The notes under the pieces were generated by a model, which had not been told where the DNA came from, ran no database searches, and worked only from the letters and a program-made list of their open reading frames with translations. A stretch of DNA of 64,000 nucleotides from Alteromonas sp. ASW11-130 (GTDB lineage Bacteria > Pseudomonadota > Gammaproteobacteria > Enterobacterales > Alteromonadaceae), in assembly GCF_026183735.1 (NCBI RefSeq), contig NZ_JAPFRE010000027.1, forward strand, positions 141,703 to 205,702. The letters are read 5' to 3'. Of this stretch, positions 56,533 through 64,000 are shown one piece after another. Each line of letters opens with the position of its first letter. Within the stretch, counting starts at the first letter, position 1. Position numbers and translations under genes: made by a program.

Positions 56533-57274
56533 GATGTTTTTCTAAATCGGGACGTAATTTTTCCACCCACATTGCGGTCGCACCACATATTGCTACAGGC
56601 ATAACGATAAAGTTTACAATTGGGATCAGAGAAAACACGTTTACCATCATTCCAAAAGACATCGCGGCTCCTTTGTGCTGACCGAGATGAGTGCGCATGG
56701 AGGAAAACTTAATTTTATGATTATCATAGGCGTAATCACAGTATTGTATTGCCATCATCCAGGCATTGAATAAAAACCATATAGCCTGGCCAATCACTGG
56801 TACAAATAAAAAAATTAAAAAGAAGCCTATCGCTCTTGGTATGTACCACATCAGTTTAGATAGCTCGCGTCCCAAAACACGTGGGAGATCTTTTATCAGA
56901 CTTAAAATGCCTTCGTCACCTAAGGATTGTCCTGTTAAATGGCGTTCAACTTTTTCTGCGAGAATTCCATTGAACGGAGCCGCTATCCAATTGGCTAAGG
57001 TTCCAAATATCAATGCAAATATAAGTAGTACACTGATAACAGCTATAGGCCAAAGAATATATACGAGTACTTCTTTTATCCAGCCTAACCAATCTGGGAT
57101 ACTTGCTAATAACCAAGCGATCCCTTCACCAATTTGACCAAACAAAAAATAAAATGCAGTTGAAAACAACAGCAGGTTGACCGTGAAAGGTATAAAAACA
57201 AATCGTTTTAATCCTTTAGTCTTAATAAGAGTAAAACCCATAGTGAAATAACTGAAACCACTTTTTGTCGGCAT
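56507..57274 (-). CDS. cysZ: sulfate transporter CysZ
   Basis: 255 aa from ATG at 57274, with AGGAG upstream; seven more codons to 57295 are open but not family-like. CysZ is a sulfate importer of the inner membrane. Four helical hairpins and the sequence GFSYFTMGFTLIKTKGLKRFVFIPF at the start agree with E. coli CysZ (253 aa). Its 3' end overlaps that of the preceding convergent gene by 26 bases. Confidence 0.93.
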   Translation of the reverse strand: MPTKSGFSYFTMGFTLIKTKGLKRFVFIPFTVNLLLFSTAFYFLFGQIGEGIAWLLASIPDWLGWIKEVLVYILWPIAVISVLLIFALIFGTLANWIAAPFNGILAEKVERHLTGQSLGDEGILSLIKDLPRVLGRELSKLMWYIPRAIGFFLIFLFVPVIGQAIWFLFNAWMMAIQYCDYAYDNHKIKFSSMRTHLGQHKGAAMSFGMMVNVFSLIPIVNFIVMPVAICGATAMWVEKLRPDLEKHLNQQMPDR

Positions 57275-57772
57275 ATTGATTCTCCTGTTAAACACTAAAG
57301 TGTATTAACATTTTCTGTTCAATTTTGCAGCCATCTGTCGTGCTTATGTGTAAGGCAGGAACTGCAAAAATATGTCATATTAATTTACTTAATTCGTTTT
57401 AGACGTACAAAATTAGACGGCAAACCCTTTACTTAGTTGTCAGCGTGTTGGTTTTCTGCAGAGTACAACCATACCTACTTTGTTTGACTTTCAAATAGCG
57501 TTCTAAGCTACTTGCGCCATATTTGGTCCGCGAAGGTCAAATAGTATGCGAATTACGAACAGATGCAGCGAACCTGCTCTAATTGTACAGGTTTTGCTTC
57601 GAACGAAAAAATCGGAATTGTTACAGGCTATGAGTTTTGATAGAGTCGCGAGATAATAATTATTACATCCAGCGCATGAAATTGTGATGTTCAATCAGCA
57701 CGGGTTTACCGGCACTTCAGAAAGCTTCGCTACCCATATAGGTTTACTTCGCGTTAAGGTCGTGAGGTCTCT
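57275..57772. other. 498-base intergenic region between cysZ and smc
   Basis: Divergent promoters are expected. I see no supported gene or RNA and no obvious repeat. Confidence 0.5.
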
Positions 57773-60700
57773 GTGCGTCTGAAAAAAATAAAGTTAGCCG
57801 GATTTAAATCTTTCGTCGACCCCACTTCTATCCCGTTCCCAGGCGATATGACGGCGATTGTAGGCCCTAACGGTTGTGGAAAATCTAATGTTATCGACGC
57901 TGTACGCTGGGTATTAGGTGAAAGCTCAGCAAAAAATTTGCGTGGTGATGCCATGACAGATGTAATTTTCAACGGTTCTTCTGCGCGCAAGCCCGTTGGA
58001 CAGTGCAGTGTAGAGTTAGTATTTGACAACAGTAGTGGTCGCATTGAGGGCGAATTTGCCAGATACAACGAGTTATCGATTAAACGGCTGGTTACACGCG
58101 ACGCATCATCAACCTATTTTTTAAATGGTACAAAATGTCGCCGTAGAGATGTAACAGATCTATTTCTGGGTACCGGATTGGGACCGCGCAGCTATGCCAT
58201 CATCGAACAGGGCATGATTTCGCGGCTAATTGAGTCCAAACCGCAAGAATTACGTGTTTTTATCGAGGAAGCGGCGGGGGTTTCGCGGTATAAAGAAAGA
58301 CGACGGGAAACGGAAAATCGTATTAGGCATACGGTAGAAAACCTGGAACGCTTAGAAGATGTACGTGGGGAACTGGCCCAACAGATAGAAAAGCTCCAGC
58401 GCCAAGCCGCAGCAGCAAACCGCTATAAAACTTTAAAAGTGAGCGAGAGGCGGTTAAAAGCAGAACTCAGTGCAATTCGTTGGCTAAAGCATTCCGAAAA
58501 AATTGACGAGTTAAGTCAACAAAAGTTAACACAGGAAACCGAGCTCGATGCGCTATTGGCTCGCCAGCGTGGCGATGAAGCGGGAATTATCCAGTACCAG
58601 CAAAAAGCTGATGACTTAACACAACGATTAGATGATTTACAGCAGAAAAGATTTATTACGGGTAATGCGATAACTCGAATTGAACAGAGTAATCTTCACA
58701 GTCAACAAAGGACCGCACAGATTGCTACGGAATTAGAGGATTTAGTCCACCAAATTGAAGAGATAAATAGCTCTATCAATCAAGCGCAGCAGGCAAAAGC
58801 TGCATCGTTTAAAACGTTGCAACAACTGGAACCTGAAAATGAAGTGTTGTCGATGGCGATTGAACAGGCGCAAGAGAACAAAGCATCAAAAGAAGCCGAG
58901 TTAAGAGAGTTTTACCAACATACCCGAAACCACGAAGCACAGTACCATCAACTTAAGAATCGGGTACAAACGTGCCATAGCCAATTGCAATCTCTGATGA
59001 AAATGCAATTACGTACGACGCAACGTATTGCTGAGCTGAATGAAGAGTTAGAAGAGTTAGGTGGGGACGACCTGCAATCTGAATTGACAGAAATGGAATC
59101 AAAATGTGCTCAGGAAGAGGCTAAAGTTGAAAAACAAAAAGAACAGTTAAACCAAAAACGTCTGCTGAAAGAAGAAGCTGAAATTGCTTTGGCTGAACAG
59201 CGAGAGGTGCTCGCCTCTACCACTAAACAGTTACATTCTGTTCAGGCCAGTATCTCCACTATTGAGACGATGCAAAATGAGCGAGCTTTAGCACAAGGGA
59301 AAAGTGAACACTTGACGCCAATCTGGCAACAAATTGAGGTAGAAACAGGATTCGAAAAATGTTTTGAAGTGGTGTTGGAAGGACTGGATCAACCTTTGGT
59401 AAATGCACATTTGATCTCCAATACTATCGCCCACACAATTACCGAACACCCTCTTGGGCAACGTGTTTATGCGTCGGATACGATTACTGACAATATTAAT
59501 GCAAACAGTTTAGCTGCAAAAATCACCAGCGGACCAATCTATAGGTTCTTCAACGATATTATTATTGTGGCATCGGTGGAGCAAATTGAAGAAACGCTAC
59601 AACAATTAGCACCACATCAAACGGTTATAACAAAAAATGGTGAGTGGGTATCACACTATTGGGGTATCAATCAGCACCGTTTACAGGGGGAGGGTGCGTT
59701 TGATCAAACTAAGCGCTTACATGCCCTCACAGAAAGGTTGTTGAAGCTGGAAGAAAAGGTTAATTCATCCCAGGAATTGCTCACAGAGCGGCAGCACCTC
59801 CTTTCAAAACGTGAAAAAGAGCTTTCTGAATGTGCGCATCTTGTTAGTGAACAGGTAGCCGTGTTGCAGAACTTACAGAGTGAGATAAAGTTCGTTCGTA
59901 TGCAGATCGAAAATAGTGTGCAACGACAACAAAAGTTAAAAGACGAATTAGCTCGACAACACGAGCGTCTGGAAGAGGAAAAGCTGCAACAGGAAGAGGT
60001 GGCAATAAAATTAGAAGCGACGTCTTTAAAACAGGCTGAACTAGATGAGCAAAACCAGTCAAACGATGAACGGCGAGAGTTGTTAGAAGCTGCGATAACA
60101 GATGCGAATCAAGGTCTGGAAAGGTTGATTAATAAACGCCATCAAATTGAATTATCAATCCAGCAACAAAAAAGTCAGTACGAGCTATACTCTGAGCAGG
60201 TTACGCGTAACGAGCTGCAACGCCAGCGATTCATCGAACGTCGACAGTCATTAGAAGAAGAGCAACATACACTCTCTGCACCTTTAGCGACTCAACAGGA
60301 GCAACTTCAGGAGTTATTGACAACGCGTGAGAGCATTGAATCGTCTATCAGCGGTTACCAAATTGACCTAAACGAATTGCATAAATTACTGCAAGAAGCG
60401 AAGCAAGACCAGCACGGAATAACGACCAAAATAAGTCAACGGCAAGCTGCACTGGAAAGTATCAGGCTTGAAATTGAAGGATACCGTGTTCGTGCCGCTG
60501 CAGTAATCGAACAACTGCAGGAGACGGGGCAAAACCTTAAGACAGTGCTTGAACAACTCGACGAACAGGCTGAAGAGTCACACTGGCAAAATGAACTAGA
60601 AAAAACACAAGCAGCAATTGCTCGATTAGGTGCAGTGAACCTTGCAGCTGTCGATGAATATGAAACTCAGTCTGACCGTAAAGCACATTTAGATACTCAG

Positions 60701-61240
60701 TTTGATGATCTTAATAATGCGCTGGAAACGCTGCGAAGCGCAATTAGAAAAATTGATAAAGAAACTCGGCAGCGTTTTGCCGAAACCTTTGAGCAGGTAA
60801 ATAGCGATCTGAAAATGTTATTTCCAAAAGTATTTGGAGGGGGGGCTGCTTATCTTGCATTAACGGATGATGACTACCTGGAAACCGGTGTAACGATTAT
60901 GGCGCGACCACCTGGCAAGAAAAATAGTACAATTCATCTGTTAAGCGGTGGAGAAAAAGCGCTAACCGCTTTATCATTGGTATTCGCTATATTCCGATTG
61001 AATCCAGCCCCATTTTGTTTGTTGGATGAAGTCGATGCGCCGCTTGATGATGCTAATGTAGGCAGATTTTGTAATCTAGTCTCAGAGATGTCACAAACGG
61101 TTCAGTTTATTTACATTACCCATAATAAGATAGCGATGGAAATGGCTACGCATCTCACCGGCGTTACCATGGCGGAACCTGGCGTTTCGCGGATGGTGGC
61201 GGTTGACGTAGATGAAGCGATGTCATTCGCTGAAACATAA
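57773..61240 (+). CDS. smc: chromosome segregation protein SMC
   Basis: 1155 aa. Begins MRLKKIKLAGFKSFVDPT; Walker A GPNGCGKSN near residue 32; long coiled coils broken by a hinge near 505-610; C-terminal signature LSGGEKALTALSLVFA and Walker B FCLLDEVDAPLDD. GTG start. Compacts and separates chromosomes together with ScpAB. It is followed at once by zipA. Confidence 0.96.
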   Translation: MRLKKIKLAGFKSFVDPTSIPFPGDMTAIVGPNGCGKSNVIDAVRWVLGESSAKNLRGDAMTDVIFNGSSARKPVGQCSVELVFDNSSGRIEGEFARYNELSIKRLVTRDASSTYFLNGTKCRRRDVTDLFLGTGLGPRSYAIIEQGMISRLIESKPQELRVFIEEAAGVSRYKERRRETENRIRHTVENLERLEDVRGELAQQIEKLQRQAAAANRYKTLKVSERRLKAELSAIRWLKHSEKIDELSQQKLTQETELDALLARQRGDEAGIIQYQQKADDLTQRLDDLQQKRFITGNAITRIEQSNLHSQQRTAQIATELEDLVHQIEEINSSINQAQQAKAASFKTLQQLEPENEVLSMAIEQAQENKASKEAELREFYQHTRNHEAQYHQLKNRVQTCHSQLQSLMKMQLRTTQRIAELNEELEELGGDDLQSELTEMESKCAQEEAKVEKQKEQLNQKRLLKEEAEIALAEQREVLASTTKQLHSVQASISTIETMQNERALAQGKSEHLTPIWQQIEVETGFEKCFEVVLEGLDQPLVNAHLISNTIAHTITEHPLGQRVYASDTITDNINANSLAAKITSGPIYRFFNDIIIVASVEQIEETLQQLAPHQTVITKNGEWVSHYWGINQHRLQGEGAFDQTKRLHALTERLLKLEEKVNSSQELLTERQHLLSKREKELSECAHLVSEQVAVLQNLQSEIKFVRMQIENSVQRQQKLKDELARQHERLEEEKLQQEEVAIKLEATSLKQAELDEQNQSNDERRELLEAAITDANQGLERLINKRHQIELSIQQQKSQYELYSEQVTRNELQRQRFIERRQSLEEEQHTLSAPLATQQEQLQELLTTRESIESSISGYQIDLNELHKLLQEAKQDQHGITTKISQRQAALESIRLEIEGYRVRAAAVIEQLQETGQNLKTVLEQLDEQAEESHWQNELEKTQAAIARLGAVNLAAVDEYETQSDRKAHLDTQFDDLNNALETLRSAIRKIDKETRQRFAETFEQVNSDLKMLFPKVFGGGAAYLALTDDDYLETGVTIMARPPGKKNSTIHLLSGGEKALTALSLVFAIFRLNPAPFCLLDEVDAPLDDANVGRFCNLVSEMSQTVQFIYITHNKIAMEMATHLTGVTMAEPGVSRMVAVDVDEAMSFAET

Positions 61241-61259
61241 CAAAGGGCAATCAAAGTCA

Positions 61260-62564
61260 ATGCAAGATGAATTACGCCTGTCTTTATTAATCGCCGGAAC
61301 ACTTTTTATTATTGCGATATTTGCGCATGGTATGTGGAAGATCCGTAAACAAAGTAAGCCAGAAGAGAAAAAATCTCGTTTAGAACCGCGTTCGTGGGAA
61401 ATAGATGATAATGACGAACACGATGAAGACGAGAGTTCCTGGCGTGAAGAAGATATGGGACGCAAGAGTGAAACACTACGAGACGCCCATAATATAGAAA
61501 ATTTTGATGAATTAGGTTTAGGCAAAGTTCGAGTCGTTAGAAATCAGGCAGAAGAGACGCAAATTACGCCTGTAGAAGGCAAAGAGGGAGAGGTACATGT
61601 GCATACCGAAGCTGAAGTTGTCGACGAAGAGCCTGCTATAACACCAGATGCAGAAGCCGAACCTAAGCTTTATGGTTCGGTGGTCACCAATCCAAAACCG
61701 CATATGCAAAACCAGCGCAATAGCTTAGACAGCGATAAGGAAGATATTCCAGAGCCTCCTGGTTTTTTACTTAAAAGAGACGCGGAAAAAGTACCTGTGA
61801 CACCGTCTGAAAAGTTTGAACCGCAAAAGAGTGAGCGGGAGGCAGAAGTAGATGACTTTTGTCTTGATCCACAGCCTGCACCCCAGCATTTACAGGAGTC
61901 GGCAGAAAGCGAGACTGCAGAAGGTGAGAGTCTCGGAGAGCAAGCGCGCCGTTTCATGTCTCGCAAGCGCAGCAAAGCCTCCGCGAAAAAGGGGCGTCAG
62001 GAGCCAAAATTTGGTGATGATCAGATGCGTATTGATTTTGACGATCCCCTAACTGACGAGGTTGCTACCTCAGGCGCAGAAGAAAAACATCATCAAGAAA
62101 GCAAATTAGAAAACAATGAAAAGCCGACTTTACCAGAACAGGAAGTATTGGTTCTGAACGTTAAAGCTGCTGAAGACGCGCCTATTTCTGGTGCGGCGCT
62201 GTTACCTATGTTGCTAACCCTCGGTTTTAAATTTGGTGAACAAGATATTTTTCATCGCCACGTAAACTCTAATGGTAAAGGCCCAGTATTATTTTCGCTG
62301 GCAAATATGTTTAAACCAGGTGTGTTTGATATCGATAACCTTGAAACCTTCACTACACAAGGCGTATCTTTGTTTATGATTTTACCTATAGAGGGCGATG
62401 CTCATCAGGTTTTTAATATGATGCATAATGCCGCCCGCAAAATTGCAGATGAGTTTGGTGCTCAGGTGCTAGATGGTCGCCGGAGTATAATGACAAAGCA
62501 AGGTCTGCAGCAATACATTGAACGTATCCGGGATTTTGAACGCTTGCGTATGATAAATCGCTAA
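61260..62564 (+). CDS. zipA: cell division protein ZipA
   Basis: 434 aa from ATG at 61260 (the frame opens at 61212 but overlaps smc). An N-terminal membrane helix (about 6-24) is followed by a long acidic/proline linker and a C-terminal FtsZ-binding domain (from VLNVKAAEDAPISGAALLPM). ZipA tethers the Z-ring to the membrane. It is 19 bases after smc and 47 before ligA. Confidence 0.94.
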   Translation: MQDELRLSLLIAGTLFIIAIFAHGMWKIRKQSKPEEKKSRLEPRSWEIDDNDEHDEDESSWREEDMGRKSETLRDAHNIENFDELGLGKVRVVRNQAEETQITPVEGKEGEVHVHTEAEVVDEEPAITPDAEAEPKLYGSVVTNPKPHMQNQRNSLDSDKEDIPEPPGFLLKRDAEKVPVTPSEKFEPQKSEREAEVDDFCLDPQPAPQHLQESAESETAEGESLGEQARRFMSRKRSKASAKKGRQEPKFGDDQMRIDFDDPLTDEVATSGAEEKHHQESKLENNEKPTLPEQEVLVLNVKAAEDAPISGAALLPMLLTLGFKFGEQDIFHRHVNSNGKGPVLFSLANMFKPGVFDIDNLETFTTQGVSLFMILPIEGDAHQVFNMMHNAARKIADEFGAQVLDGRRSIMTKQGLQQYIERIRDFERLRMINR

Positions 62565-62611
62565 GTATACAAATCTTATTTCAGTAAACACTTTTATTAA
62601 TCGGTAACTAA

Positions 62612-64000
<1,389 letters not shown>

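Noticed and set aside
61212-61259. Upstream start for ZipA
   Set aside because: It overlaps smc, and ATG 61260 places the membrane helix at the N-terminus as in the family.

Overview
The window is chromosomal DNA from a marine gammaproteobacterium, most likely Alteromonadales/Alteromonadaceae. This is inferred from protein similarity (FtsH with a conserved TTG start, NlpI, DUF493, PBP2/RodA) and from the gene order lipA-lipB-DUF493-dacA-rlpA-rodA-mrdA-rlmH-rsfS-nadD-holA-lptE-leuS and smc-zipA-ligA. No rRNA, CRISPR array or prophage was seen. There is one tRNA, tRNA-Leu(GAG).

Layout. (1) 1-12000, minus strand: a housekeeping block for lipoate synthesis, wall elongation and septation, ribosome maturation, NAD synthesis, the DNA polymerase III delta subunit, LPS transport and LeuRS. 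(2) 12128-22577: an SRPBCC protein, a Lon-family protease, an SDR enzyme, YhbY, then ftsH-folP-glmM-tpiA-secG-tRNA-Leu. rlmE, often found between yhbY and ftsH, is not there. (3) 22747-26628: a membrane GGDEF/EAL protein, a tiny YqaE-type membrane protein missed by ordinary ORF length cut-offs, and a DUF2254 membrane protein. (4) 27043-about 38500: a chromosomal integron. A tyrosine recombinase of the IntI type lies on the minus strand with a LexA-like box in its promoter region. About 15 gene cassettes all run on the plus strand, separated by recognisable attC recombination sites. (5) 38864-51051: hemerythrin-like protein, glutamate dehydrogenase, a dual-specificity phosphatase/lipid kinase fusion, a DUF2878 protein, SDR, topoisomerase IB, and the proline block putP-proB-proA, then an MscS-type channel. 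(6) 51204-64000: pnp, cdd, nlpI, a secreted or anchored zincin-like protein, cysZ, smc, zipA and the 5' part of ligA.

The integron is the most unusual part. Its cassettes carry a YefM/YoeB toxin-antitoxin pair with its own TGTACA operator, a serine hydrolase, a P-loop kinase-like protein, a SAM methyltransferase, a YHS-like protein, two cupin-fold proteins, a lipoprotein, a secreted protein, and several membrane proteins of unknown role. It also holds a decayed IS110-family transposase and an IS3-family fragment. Several cassette genes end inside their own attC, so the recombination site encodes the C-terminus. One gene's apparent N-terminus is actually the attC of the previous cassette. attC sites are sequence-diverse but share short core motifs.

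All functions are inferred by reading the sequence; no database search was run. attC limits are given from the R''-like to the R'-like box and may be off by a few bases.
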